DNA from: Thermoguttaceae bacterium
GTDB taxonomy: Bacteria > Planctomycetota > Planctomycetia > Pirellulales > Thermoguttaceae
Direction of reading: 5' to 3'
Assembly: GCA_017937485.1 (NCBI GenBank)
Contig: JAGBDN010000090.1
Span: 1 to 64,000, forward strand
Length of the DNA: 64,000 bases
The notes below the pieces were generated by a model, which worked only from the letters and a program-made list of their open reading frames with translations, made no database searches and was not told the DNA's origin. Numbering within the stretch: the first letter of the stretch is position 1; each line of letters opens with the position of its first letter. Shown one piece after another: positions 9,295-18,157 of this stretch. Both the position numbers and the translations under genes were made by a program.

Positions 9295-9548
9295 ATCGAC
9301 GGACGCTTGGGACGTCGCCGGGGCGAACAGCCGACGACGATACCTTGTTAAATCGGCGCGTTTTTAACGGTAGAAACGATTGTAACGCGTTGAGTCCGGC
9401 GGTTCGACGCGAGTCGTTGAAAATAACGAGCTTGACGACAAATCGGCAATATCGTTTAACGGCGTCGCGGCGACGGCCCGACGACGAGAAGCGCGTCGAC
9501 GTTCGAATCGGGCGACGCGATTATGAGAAAATAGAGGTTTTAGATAAA

Positions 9549-10547
9549 ATGTTTGTCGACGAAGTTACGATCGAAGTCGTCGGGGGGAAGGGCGGCGACG
9601 GTTGCGCGAGTTTCCGTCGCGAAAAATACGTTCCGCGCGGCGGCCCGGACGGCGGCGACGGCGGGCGCGGCGGCGACGTCGTTTTGCGCGCCAACCGCAA
9701 CGTCGCGAGTTTGCTTCACTTGGCGAATCAAAAAACTTGGAAAGCGGAGCGCGGCGAACAGGGCGGTTCGGCGCAGCGGCACGGCGCGTCCGGCGACGAT
9801 TTGATTATTGAAACGCCGGTTGGGACGATGGTCTTCGACGCGAAAAACGATTTGCTCCTCAAAGACTTAAAAGAAGACGGCGACGAGTTTATCGTCGCTC
9901 GCGGCGGGTTCGGCGGGAAGGGGAACGTTCGCTTTAAGTCGGCGACGATGCGTTCGCCGCTGATCGCGACGCCGGGAGAAGCGGGGCAAGAGCGCCGCGT
10001 TCGTCTCGAGTTGCGAATGATCGCCGACGTCGGTCTCGTCGGGAAACCGAACGCCGGAAAAAGCACGCTTTTGAGCCGTCTCACGAAGGCGAAACCGAAA
10101 ATCGCGTCCTATCCGTTCACGACGATGCAGCCGCACTTGGGGCTCGCGCAAATCGGGCCCGACCGCGGGTTCGTTATCGCGGACGTTCCGGGGCTGATCG
10201 AGGGCGCGCACCTCGGCGTCGGGCTCGGGCACGACTTCCTGCGACACATTCAGCGCGCCGGCGTTTTGCTCCACTTGGTCGAGCCGGCCCCGATCGACGG
10301 AACCGACCCGATCGCGAACTACAAGGCGATTCGTTACGAACTCGAACAGTTCGACGCGGAACTCGGCGAGCGGACGGAAATTGTCGCGGTTTCGAAAAAA
10401 GACCTGCCGGAAGCGGAGGTCGTCCGCCGACGTTTCGCCGACGAATTGGGCGTCGAGGCGCATCTCATTTCGGCGGTTACCGGCGACGGCTTGAAGTCGC
10501 TCGTCGAGGCGATCGCGGCGATTTTGAACCCGAAACCGCGTTGGTAA
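9549..10547 (+). CDS. obg: GTPase Obg
   Basis: A 332-residue Obg/CgtA GTPase, which supports late 50S assembly and stress control. The glycine-rich Obg fold occupies residues 1-158 (FVDEVTIEVVGGKGGDGC, PRGGPDGGDGGRGG). The G domain follows with G1 GLVGKPNAGKST, switch region SYPFTTMQPHLG, G3 DVPGLIEGA and G4 SKKD. It ends soon after the G domain, so the variable C-terminal OCT domain is missing or reduced. The ATG at 9549 is chosen because AGAGG lies 11 nt upstream and homologues start with MFVD; the open frame continues upstream to 9345 without family similarity. Confidence 0.95.
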   Translation: MFVDEVTIEVVGGKGGDGCASFRREKYVPRGGPDGGDGGRGGDVVLRANRNVASLLHLANQKTWKAERGEQGGSAQRHGASGDDLIIETPVGTMVFDAKNDLLLKDLKEDGDEFIVARGGFGGKGNVRFKSATMRSPLIATPGEAGQERRVRLELRMIADVGLVGKPNAGKSTLLSRLTKAKPKIASYPFTTMQPHLGLAQIGPDRGFVIADVPGLIEGAHLGVGLGHDFLRHIQRAGVLLHLVEPAPIDGTDPIANYKAIRYELEQFDAELGERTEIVAVSKKDLPEAEVVRRRFADELGVEAHLISAVTGDGLKSLVEAIAAILNPKPRW

Positions 10548-10701
10548 CGGTCGGCGGCGCCGGTTTTGCCGATTTTAACGTTTTCCGCGGCGCGCCGTTT
10601 CGCGCGGGCTGAAAATAAGCGAAACGCTCGAATCGGGCGGCGTCGGCGAAATTGGCGTAATCGTTAAAATCGGCGGTTTGTGTAAAATCGGACGGGAACG
10701 G

Positions 10702-11931
10702 TCAGCCGACGAACTTCGGGATGACGGTGATTCCGCTTTCCGTTACGAAAAAACCGCGCGACCGGTCGAGTTCCGCGTCGAAACCGACGCGCCAACCGGC
10801 CGGAACGACCGCGCCCTTGTCGACGATCGTTCGGCGGAGCCGAGCGCCCCGTTCGACGACCGTTTGCGCGAAAAGGAGCGAGTCTTCGACGAGCGCGTCT
10901 CGCTCGATTCGAGCCCCGAACCCGACGATCGAGCGTCGCGCCGTCCCGCCGGAAACGATCGCGCCGGAACAGACGAGACTGTCGAGCGCGCAACCCCGGC
11001 TTTCGCCCTCCGGCAAGACGAATTTCGCCGGAGGCGAGTTCGGGCGCCGCGAGTAAATCGTCCAATTTTCGTCGTATAAGTTCAGCTCCGGCTCGACCGC
11101 GACGAGATCCATATTGGCGGCGAAGTACGCGTCGAGCGTTCCGACGTCCCGCCAGTACGCGCCGCGTTTTTTTCCGTCCGGGCCCGTTTGGACGAACGGG
11201 AAGGCGAAGACGCGGTCGTTATTTTCGACGGCGCGCGGAACGACGTCGCGACCGAAATCGCGGCGGCTGCCGAGTTTCGTCGCGTCGCGGCAAAGCGCTT
11301 CGTACAGAAATTTCGCGTTGAAGACGTAAACGCCCATCGACGCGAAACAGGAGTCGGCGTCGTCCGGGAGCGGGCGCGGCGCGAGCGGCTTTTCTTCGAA
11401 GTCGACGACGCGACCGTCCGCGTCGGCTTCCAACACCCCGAGTCGGCCGCGGGCTTCGTCGAGCGGAACCGGAATCGCGGAAATCGTCAAGTCGGCGTTT
11501 TTGGCGCGATGAAACTCGATAATATCGCGGTAATCCATTTTGTACACGTGATCGCCCGCCAAAACGAGAACGAGTTCCGGCGCCTCCTTTTCGATCGAGT
11601 AAATATTTTGGTAAACGGCGTCCGCGGTGCCTTGGTACCAACTTTCGTCGAGACGTTGCTGCGGCGGGGCGACGTCGACGAACTCGCGCAGTTCGCGGTG
11701 AAAAAAGCGGGCCCAACCGGTCGCGACGTGCCGGTCGAGGCTCAGCGATTTGTATTGCGTTAGGAGCAAAATTTGACGAACGCCGCTGTTGAAGCAGTTG
11801 GAGAGAGTGAAGTCGACGATGCGGTACTCGCCGCCGAACGGAACGGCGGGTTTCGCGCGGTCGCGGGTCAGCGGTTCGAGTCGTTCCCCTTTGCCGCCGG
11901 CTAAAACGACGGCCAAAACGTTGTTTTTCAT
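10702..11931 (-). CDS. glgC: Glucose-1-phosphate adenylyltransferase
   Basis: A 409-residue GlgC, which makes ADP-glucose from glucose-1-phosphate and ATP for glycogen synthesis. The nucleotidyltransferase domain has AVVLAGGKGERLEPLT near residues 7-22, KPAVPFGGEYRIVDF, WYQGTADAVYQNIY and LVLAGDHVYKMDY. The C-terminal left-handed beta-helix (about residues 290-400) carries the hexapeptide-like repeats of the regulatory domain. The gene is convergent with obg, with 154 bp between the stops. AGGAAAAAG precedes the ATG. No other glg gene is in the window. Confidence 0.95.
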   Translation of the reverse strand: MKNNVLAVVLAGGKGERLEPLTRDRAKPAVPFGGEYRIVDFTLSNCFNSGVRQILLLTQYKSLSLDRHVATGWARFFHRELREFVDVAPPQQRLDESWYQGTADAVYQNIYSIEKEAPELVLVLAGDHVYKMDYRDIIEFHRAKNADLTISAIPVPLDEARGRLGVLEADADGRVVDFEEKPLAPRPLPDDADSCFASMGVYVFNAKFLYEALCRDATKLGSRRDFGRDVVPRAVENNDRVFAFPFVQTGPDGKKRGAYWRDVGTLDAYFAANMDLVAVEPELNLYDENWTIYSRRPNSPPAKFVLPEGESRGCALDSLVCSGAIVSGGTARRSIVGFGARIERDALVEDSLLFAQTVVERGARLRRTIVDKGAVVPAGWRVGFDAELDRSRGFFVTESGITVIPKFVG

Positions 11932-12469
11932 TTCTTTTTCCTATTTTGCCTCTTTGTTCGCGCCGTTTTTATACAAATTATCGTTATTTTCCAAAAATGT
12001 TTGTTGCGGATACGAACGACGGCGTTATAATTAGTGATGAAGGACTCTTTTTCGGCGAAATTTAAATTTTTCGTCGAAGTTCGGACGGCGTTTGGCCGAC
12101 GGCGCGTTTGGGCGTCGGTCGCGTTCCTTGCCGACGCGCTTTCGAGCGGGCGGCGGCGAACGGGCGAAACGTCGAATTTGAACGCCGGTTCCGCGAGAAC
12201 GCCGGAATCGCGAAGCGTCTTTCGCAACTTCAACGAACGGGGTCGAGCCGAGCGAAGACGCGCGGCGTCGACGGATTAAAAATAGATTAATGACGGAAGA
12301 ACGCGCCAAGAAGTCAAAATTCGCCGTCTTTGCGGAAAATTCGTTCCGTAAAGCGCGCTTGAGGCCGTTTCGCCGTCGCCGAGGAAGGAAAACGTTCGGC
12401 GCCGCGTCGATTTTGTCGCCGCGTCGCGGTCGAGCGTTTCCGGACGTTTCGCCCTGAGGAGCGCTTCTT
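11932..12469. other. Long intergenic region between divergent glgC and the sugar kinase gene
   Basis: These 538 bp contain the glgC promoter (minus; a TATAAA-like box near 11966) and a plus-strand promoter at 12004-12031. An open frame of 81 codons at 12034-12279 has no recognisable features and an Arg-rich composition like out-of-frame sequence, so I do not call it. If the 12004 promoter serves the kinase, its leader is over 430 nt. Confidence 0.45.
12004..12031 (+). promoter_or_regulatory. Probable sigma70 promoter
   Basis: TTGCGG (12004-12009), a 16-bp spacer and a perfect TATAAT (12026-12031), reading toward the PfkB kinase at 12470. Confidence 0.6.
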
Positions 12470-13372
12470 ATGTCGTTGTTGACGATCGGTTCCGCCGCTT
12501 ACGATACACTTGAAACCCCGTTCGGTCGCCGCGAGCGAGCGTTGGGCGGGAGCGGCGTTTACGCGTCGTTCGCCGCGAGCTTCTTTGCCGAGTCGCGCTT
12601 GATCGGCGTCGTCGGCGAGGACTGGAACCCGGAATATTCGGCCCTTTTGCGGTCGCGCAACGTCGATTTAGCGGGGCTCGAAGTTCGCGCCGGCGAAAAA
12701 ACGATGTTTTGGGACGGGCGTTATTTCGACGACATGAACCAACGCGAAACCCGTTGTTTCGAGGCGAACGTGATGGGCGGCGACTACGTTCCGCTCGTTC
12801 CGGACGCTTATAAAGCGTCGCCTTACGTCTTTCTCGGGAATATGGCGCCGACGACGCATATGGCGCTCCTCGACGCGATCGAAACGCCGAAACTCGTCGT
12901 CGCCGACACGATGGACTTCTATATTAACGGGATGCGCGCCGAATTGCTTCAACTCTTGAAGCGGATCGACGGGCTGATTCTCAACGACGGCGAGGCCGCG
13001 CTTCTGACCGGCGACCGTTCGCCGATTTCCGCCGGGCGCAAAATTTTGGAGCTGGGCCCGAAGTTCGTCGTCGTCAAAAAGGGCGAACACGGCGCGATGT
13101 GGATTGGGCGCGACGAAATTTATTTGGTTCCGGCGTTCCCGACCGACAAAGTCGTCGACCCGACCGGCGCCGGGGACTCGTTCGCCGGAGCGTTGATGGG
13201 GAGTCTCGCCGAATCGGACGATCTTTCGCCGGAAAGTATTAAGAAAGCGTTGCTTAGCGCGACCGTCGTCGCCAGCTTGAACGTCGAAGGCTTCTCGATG
13301 GAGAGCTTCCAAAAGGCGACCCGAGCCGACGTCGACGCTCGAATCGCCGCGTTCAAAAAAGCGCTCGTTTGA
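12470..13372 (+). CDS. PfkB-family carbohydrate or nucleoside kinase
   Basis: A 300-residue ribokinase-fold kinase. The N-terminal half has the substrate region LGGSGVYASFAASFF; the C-terminal signature VVDPTGAGDSFAGA spans residues 228-241, with D236 as the predicted catalytic base and the GAGD anion hole. The substrate cannot be read from sequence: ribokinase, fructokinase and adenosine kinase relatives all share these motifs. GAGGAGC lies 11 nt before the ATG. It stands alone behind a long leader; glgC, divergent upstream, is the only other carbohydrate gene nearby. Confidence 0.85.
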   Translation: MSLLTIGSAAYDTLETPFGRRERALGGSGVYASFAASFFAESRLIGVVGEDWNPEYSALLRSRNVDLAGLEVRAGEKTMFWDGRYFDDMNQRETRCFEANVMGGDYVPLVPDAYKASPYVFLGNMAPTTHMALLDAIETPKLVVADTMDFYINGMRAELLQLLKRIDGLILNDGEAALLTGDRSPISAGRKILELGPKFVVVKKGEHGAMWIGRDEIYLVPAFPTDKVVDPTGAGDSFAGALMGSLAESDDLSPESIKKALLSATVVASLNVEGFSMESFQKATRADVDARIAAFKKALV

Positions 13373-13590
13373 CGCGTCGCGTCGCCGCCGACGATTGGCG
13401 TTCGTTTAGCCGACGTCGCGACGAAAACGCGGCGTTGAAACGGAATGTCGGCGATTAAAAGAAAATAGAACAGAAATTAGATAAAGCGCGCCGAAACGCG
13501 TTGTTGAACGCGTCGCGGGAAGGAGGCCGTTAAGGTCGCTTTTCCGGTTTCGGCTCAAAAAGCGAATTTTCGCGACAAAGGAAGAATGTT

Positions 13591-16506
13591 TTGAGTAAAA
13601 ACGATTCGCAAGGAAAAAATAGAGGAGCGCGTCGCCGCCCGAACGGCAAGTCGTTCATTTCGAGATTTCAATGGGACTCGGTCGACGACCAAGCGCAAGA
13701 AGATTTGATCGTTCCGACGTCGTCTTCGGCGCCGTCTTCGTCGAAGCGTCGAGGGGGCGCCAAGCCGCCGCGTCGTCGTGAAAAAGAAGTCGGAACGATG
13801 TACGTTTCTCCGTCCGACGACCTTTACGGCGCGCCGAAAAAGAAGGCGCGACCGGAGCCGCGTCTTGAAGATTACGCCGATTTTGTCGCCGACGTCGAAG
13901 ACGGCGAATTGGACGCGTTCGCGACGCCGAGTTACGGGCGCACCCGTTTGACCCGCGACGACGAGGCGCTCGTCGAAGAGTTGGCGACGAAAAAAGAAAA
14001 GACGATTCGACAAAAGCGCGCGCCGAAGCCGGTCGCCGACGACGAAGCGCAAGAACGAGAAGCGGTCGAACGGGAAGCGCGCAAGGCCGCCCGTCGCGAC
14101 GAGCGCGAAAAAAGAGAAAAACGGGAAAAATGCGAGAAATCGGAAAAACCCGAAAAGAAAGAAAAATGCGAAAAGAGCGAAAAACGCGAAAAACGCTCCT
14201 TCCTGTCGAAAATTAAGGAAGCGATTACGACCGGCGCCGTTTCGTCCGACGCCGACGTCGACGAGCGCCCGGCGCGTCTTGAAAACGGCGACGGCGCGAC
14301 CGTTTCGGCGAAGAAAATGCGTTGGCTGAAGCAAAAAGCGACGAAATTCCTCGAAGAAAACGGGCGAACGCTCGAACTTGACGACTCGGTTTCGCAAGCG
14401 GAAGAGTTGGCCGCGCTCCTCGAAGCGACGCTCAAAGCGGCGACCGGTTCGGCTCCGGAAGAACGTTCGACGCCGTCTCGCGAACGCCGTCCGGCGCGAA
14501 CGCTCGAAGAAATTTTCGTCGACGAAACGACTTTCGACGTTGAAAACGACGCCGTCGAACGCGAAGCGATTAAGGCGAGAAAAGAAGCTCGCGCTGAAAA
14601 ATCGCGCCGACCGGAAAAATTAGAGCGTTCGGAAAAATCGGAAAAGGTTGAGAAGACTGAAAAAACGGAAAAGTCCGAGAAGCGCGAAGAGCGACGTTCG
14701 CGTCGCGACGAACCGGTCGAGGAGCCGAAACCGACGAAGCGAAAGAGCGCGGCGCCCGCTTGGGACGATTTAGACGACGACGGCGACGATTACGACCCGA
14801 TCGCGTTTTGGGAACGCCTCGCCGCCGACGCCGACGACGAGGAAGACGAAACGCCGGTCGCCCGTCCAAGCGCGGAACGCCCGAAAAAACGTCGAGAAAC
14901 GCCCGACGACTTCGAGGATTGGTCCGACGAAGTCGCGGCAAAAAAAAAATCGGCGCGAATACGGGAAAGAACCGAAAACGAATCGGTATTCGAAACGGCG
15001 TCGACGTCGCGGTTGAGCGGTCGCGGCGTCGCGACGCCGGAAGGCGCGGACGAAGACGCGTCGAGCGAGTTTGACGGAAGCGTCGGTTTTGTCGAAGACG
15101 CCGATTTCGCCGACGGCGCCGCCGAATCGGAACCGCGCTCGAAAAAACGCCGTTCGAAGAAACGTCGTCGCGACGGCGAGTCGGCGGAAGACGGCGACGA
15201 CGGCGGGCCCGCCGCTTCGGCGAAAAAATGTCCGAACTGCGAGAAAAAGGCCGCGTCAAAAGGGCTCGAACGCTTCGGCGAATTGACGTTGACGAAGCCG
15301 ACGCTCCGCGCGCTCGCGCAGATGGGGTACGCCGAGCCGACGCCGATTCAAGCCGGGACGATTCCGCGCATTCAAGCGGGCGTCGACTTGATGGGGCAGG
15401 CGAAAACCGGCACCGGGAAGACGGCGGCGTTTATGATTCCGATCGTCGAGTTCGTCGACGAATGCGAACCGGTCGACGCGCGGATTCCGTCGCCGCTGGC
15501 GTTGGTCGTTTTGCCGACTCGCGAGCTGGCCGTTCAGGTGCGCGACGAAACGAACCGCTTGGCGCAGTTCCGCGACTTAAAGGTCGTCGCCTGTTACGGC
15601 GGGAAACCGATCGCGTCGCAGGTCGAAAAATTGCGGCGCGGCTGCGATATTCTCGTCGGGACGCCGGGCCGAATCATCGACTTGGCGAACCGCGGCGCGC
15701 TCTCGCTCGGGAAAGCGCGTTGGGTCGTTCTCGACGAAGCCGACCGTATGTTGGACGTCGGGTTCCGTCCGGACGTCGAGCGAATTTTGCGAATGACGCC
15801 GAGTTCGCGGCAAACGCTCCTCTTTAGCGCGACCCTCGCTCCGCCGGTCGTTCGGTTGGCGAAGGCGTATATGCGCGACCCGGAATCGCACGACTTCAGC
15901 CAAAAGAACGTTTCCGCCGACACGATCGAGCAATTTTACTTGACTGTCGACCAAGGGCGCAAGTTCGACGCGTTAGTGAAATTGCTCGAACTGCAACAAC
16001 CGCGTCAAGCGATCGTTTTCTGTCGAACGAAGCGTTGCGTCGATATGATCGGCCGCCGTTTGGAAGCGCGTTTCCCGGGCGTCGACGCGATTCACGGCGA
16101 CTTGGCGCAAACGAAGCGCGACCGCATTATGTCGAACTTCCGTCAAGAAAAGACGAAAATTCTCGTCGCGACGGACGTCGTCGGGCGCGGCATCGACGTG
16201 TCGAGCGTTTCGCACATCGTCAATTACGACGTCCCGCAATACTGCGACGATTACGTTCACCGCGTCGGGCGGGCCGGGCGAATGGGGCGCGAAGGCGTCG
16301 CGTTCACGTTGGTTACCGCCGCCGAGGGCGCCGAGCTGACGCGCATCGAAATCCGCATCGACCGCTTGCTCGAACGAATGGAACTGCCCGGTTTCGAAGC
16401 GTATTCGAAGCCGGTCGAGGGGCCGGGCTCCTCCGCCGAACCGGAGCGTTTCGAGCGCAAGCCGGTTTTCGGGAAGACGATTCGCCGGGCGCGTCGAGCG
16501 CTTTAA
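13591..16506 (+). CDS. DEAD-box RNA helicase with very long charged N-terminal extension
   Basis: A 971-residue protein. Residues 1-545 are low-complexity: clusters of Lys-Glu-Lys units (about 170-205 and 330-375), Asp/Glu-rich runs and Arg/Lys patches, with a lone CPNC at 547-550. The helicase core (about 557-940) has the Q motif, AKTGTGKT (604-611), PTRELA, TPGRI, DEAD at 715-718, SAT, and HRVGRAGRMG. It should unwind or remodel RNA, in ribosome assembly or mRNA decay; the extension probably binds RNA or partners. I take the TTG at 13591, 7 nt after AAAGGAAG; an ATG 7 nt upstream meets a stop after two codons. Bacterial DEAD-box proteins are usually 400-600 residues. Confidence 0.9.
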   Translation: MSKNDSQGKNRGARRRPNGKSFISRFQWDSVDDQAQEDLIVPTSSSAPSSSKRRGGAKPPRRREKEVGTMYVSPSDDLYGAPKKKARPEPRLEDYADFVADVEDGELDAFATPSYGRTRLTRDDEALVEELATKKEKTIRQKRAPKPVADDEAQEREAVEREARKAARRDEREKREKREKCEKSEKPEKKEKCEKSEKREKRSFLSKIKEAITTGAVSSDADVDERPARLENGDGATVSAKKMRWLKQKATKFLEENGRTLELDDSVSQAEELAALLEATLKAATGSAPEERSTPSRERRPARTLEEIFVDETTFDVENDAVEREAIKARKEARAEKSRRPEKLERSEKSEKVEKTEKTEKSEKREERRSRRDEPVEEPKPTKRKSAAPAWDDLDDDGDDYDPIAFWERLAADADDEEDETPVARPSAERPKKRRETPDDFEDWSDEVAAKKKSARIRERTENESVFETASTSRLSGRGVATPEGADEDASSEFDGSVGFVEDADFADGAAESEPRSKKRRSKKRRRDGESAEDGDDGGPAASAKKCPNCEKKAASKGLERFGELTLTKPTLRALAQMGYAEPTPIQAGTIPRIQAGVDLMGQAKTGTGKTAAFMIPIVEFVDECEPVDARIPSPLALVVLPTRELAVQVRDETNRLAQFRDLKVVACYGGKPIASQVEKLRRGCDILVGTPGRIIDLANRGALSLGKARWVVLDEADRMLDVGFRPDVERILRMTPSSRQTLLFSATLAPPVVRLAKAYMRDPESHDFSQKNVSADTIEQFYLTVDQGRKFDALVKLLELQQPRQAIVFCRTKRCVDMIGRRLEARFPGVDAIHGDLAQTKRDRIMSNFRQEKTKILVATDVVGRGIDVSSVSHIVNYDVPQYCDDYVHRVGRAGRMGREGVAFTLVTAAEGAELTRIEIRIDRLLERMELPGFEAYSKPVEGPGSSAEPERFERKPVFGKTIRRARRAL

Positions 16507-16720
16507 ACGGCGGCGACTTTGCCGGTTTTGTTGATTTGGGCGTCGGAACGGTTGCGGATTTTGCCGGTTTTAACTTTAAAGCGTTGGAACCGTCGCGTTC
16601 CGTCGGGCGCGTCGAGCGCTTTAAACGGCGGCGACTTTTTCGGTTTTGACGTTTCGAACGTTGGAACCCGTCGCGTTCCGTCGGGCGTTTAATGTTAAAC
16701 GGCGATGACTTTGCCGGTTT
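16486..16720 (+). repeat. Tandem repeat that duplicates the 3' end of the helicase gene
   Basis: The 34 bases at 16486-16519, which include the last six codons and stop of the helicase, are repeated exactly at 16604-16637, 118 bp downstream. A more diverged third copy starts near 16682. The spacers hold 9-bp quasi-repeats of the GATTTTGCC/GGTTTTAAC kind. Confidence 0.8.
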
Positions 16721-16823
16721 TGACGATTTTTGACGGGAAAAACGTCGCGTCGAGCGTTCTTCGGCGCGGCGTTTCTCGAGGTTGACGTTATTTTAGCGAA
16801 AATTTAACGAATAAAACGACGAA

Positions 16824-17297
16824 ATGAGCGATTCGACGAATAAAACGAGAGAAGATTGGTACGACGAGTGCGTCGCGTTGCAGCAAGACGGCGAGTTGGC
16901 GCAAGCGGTTTCCGAGTTGAAGCGGCTGATCGAAGCGCACCCGGATTACGGACTGGCGCGCCTTGCGTTGGCGGTCTTCGCGCAGCAAAAGGGCGACGAG
17001 GAACTCGCGCTCGAATCGATGCAAAAGGCTTGCGAGCTGGAACAGGACGACCCGTTTTACTTCACCGCTTTTAGCGCGTTGGCGATCAAATGCGGGTCGC
17101 GCGAGTTGGCCGAAGAGGCCCTTTGGAAGGCGCAAGAGGCGCGAATGGCCGCGCAAATGAAGAAAATGAGCGAGTTGCGTAAAAAGGAACTCGCCGACCG
17201 CGAAGAGCGCGACGCGCAACGAATCGCCTCCCGCAAGGAGAACGGCGTCGACGTCGACGAAGACGACGAAGCGGAAGACGCCGAAACGTCGAACTGA
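16824..17297 (+). CDS. Small TPR-type protein
   Basis: A 157-residue cytoplasmic protein. Residues about 10-105 form two or three helix-turn-helix repeats of the tetratricopeptide kind (ALQQDGELAQAVSELKRLIE, LARLALAVFAQQKGDEELAL). The rest is a Met/Lys/Glu-rich helix, probably coiled coil, with an acidic tail. No Shine-Dalgarno is visible before the ATG. The response regulator 120 bp downstream may be co-transcribed. A scaffold or adaptor role is likely, but no partner can be named. Confidence 0.7.
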   Translation: MSDSTNKTREDWYDECVALQQDGELAQAVSELKRLIEAHPDYGLARLALAVFAQQKGDEELALESMQKACELEQDDPFYFTAFSALAIKCGSRELAEEALWKAQEARMAAQMKKMSELRKKELADREERDAQRIASRKENGVDVDEDDEAEDAETSN

Positions 17298-17416
17298 ACC
17301 GAGTCGACGGCGCGACGAGAAAAGCGGCGCGGCAAGAGAAACGACGCGGCGGCGTCCGGCGAGTTGACGTCGCGTTATTGGGTTTTGGAAGCGAATAAAA
17401 AGAAAGGGAAGCGAAA

Positions 17417-17878
17417 ATGACCGCGACGCGAAAAGAGCGCGTTCTTATCGTCGACGACGAGCCCGTCAATCAAGAGCTGTTGGAAGCGTTTTTGATCGGT
17501 TGCGATTACGACCTGGACTTTGCCGCCGACGGCGCGGAGGCGTTGGAAAAGGTAAAATCGTTTGAACCGGACTTGATTTTGCTCGACGTGATGATGCCTA
17601 AGGCAAGCGGGTTCGAGGTTTGCGAACAAATTAAAGGAAATCCGGAAACCGCCGGAATAATGGTGTTGATGGTAACGGCGCTCGGCGAACTCGGCGACGT
17701 CGAGCGCGCGGTCAAAGTCGGTTGCGACGACTACCTCAGCAAGCCGATCAACAAGGCGGAACTCCTCAAACGCGTTGAAAATATGCTGAAATTGCGGGCG
17801 GTAACGAACGAACTCGAACGCCTGCGCCGTTATATCGACTCGATGGAAGACGCGACTTCGCCGAAACAAAACGGTTGA
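17417..17878 (+). CDS. Single-domain response regulator (CheY-like)
   Basis: A 153-residue receiver protein. The acidic pair D13-D14, phospho-acceptor D57 in LLDVMMPKASG, T87 and K109 in LSKP are all present, so it should be phosphorylated and switch normally. After residue 125 there is only a short helical tail, with no output domain. It would act through protein contacts, such as in a phosphorelay or with a cyclase or kinase encoded elsewhere; no histidine kinase is in the window. AGGGAAG precedes the ATG. A tandem repeat begins at its stop codon. Confidence 0.9.
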   Translation: MTATRKERVLIVDDEPVNQELLEAFLIGCDYDLDFAADGAEALEKVKSFEPDLILLDVMMPKASGFEVCEQIKGNPETAGIMVLMVTALGELGDVERAVKVGCDDYLSKPINKAELLKRVENMLKLRAVTNELERLRRYIDSMEDATSPKQNG

Positions 17879-18040
17879 CGGCGGCGAGTTTGCGGTTTGA
17901 GACGGTTTTAACGGCGCGGGTTTGCGTTCGGAACGGCTTAAACGGCGGCGAGTTTGCGGTTTGGGACGGTTTTAACGGCGCGAGCTTGCGTTCGGAGCGA
18001 TTCGGAGACGGTCGAACGGCGGCGCCAAGCGGTTTGAAGG
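17878..18040. repeat. Tandem repeat starting at the response regulator stop codon
   Basis: Units begin at 17878, 17942 and 18016. The first two are nearly identical over 60 bp (ACGGCGGCGAGTTTGCGG core, then GACGGTTTTAACGGCGCG); the third matches only its first part. The first unit overlaps the last base of the stop codon. Confidence 0.8.
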
Positions 18041-18157
18041 GGCGGTTTGCTTGTTTTTACCGTTAAAATCGACGGTCGAGACAAAATGAGCGAACGGCGT
18101 AGAATAGGCGGTCGACGCAAAATACGGAGACCGGCGAAGATTTAAGGAGCGCGAACG

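Noticed and set aside
9345..9548. Longer N-terminus for Obg
   Set aside because: The extra 68 codons lack similarity; the family starts at MFVDEV and AGAGG supports 9549.
12034..12279. 81-codon open frame upstream of the PfkB kinase
   Set aside because: Arg-rich composition like out-of-frame DNA, no ribosome site of note, no recognisable motif.
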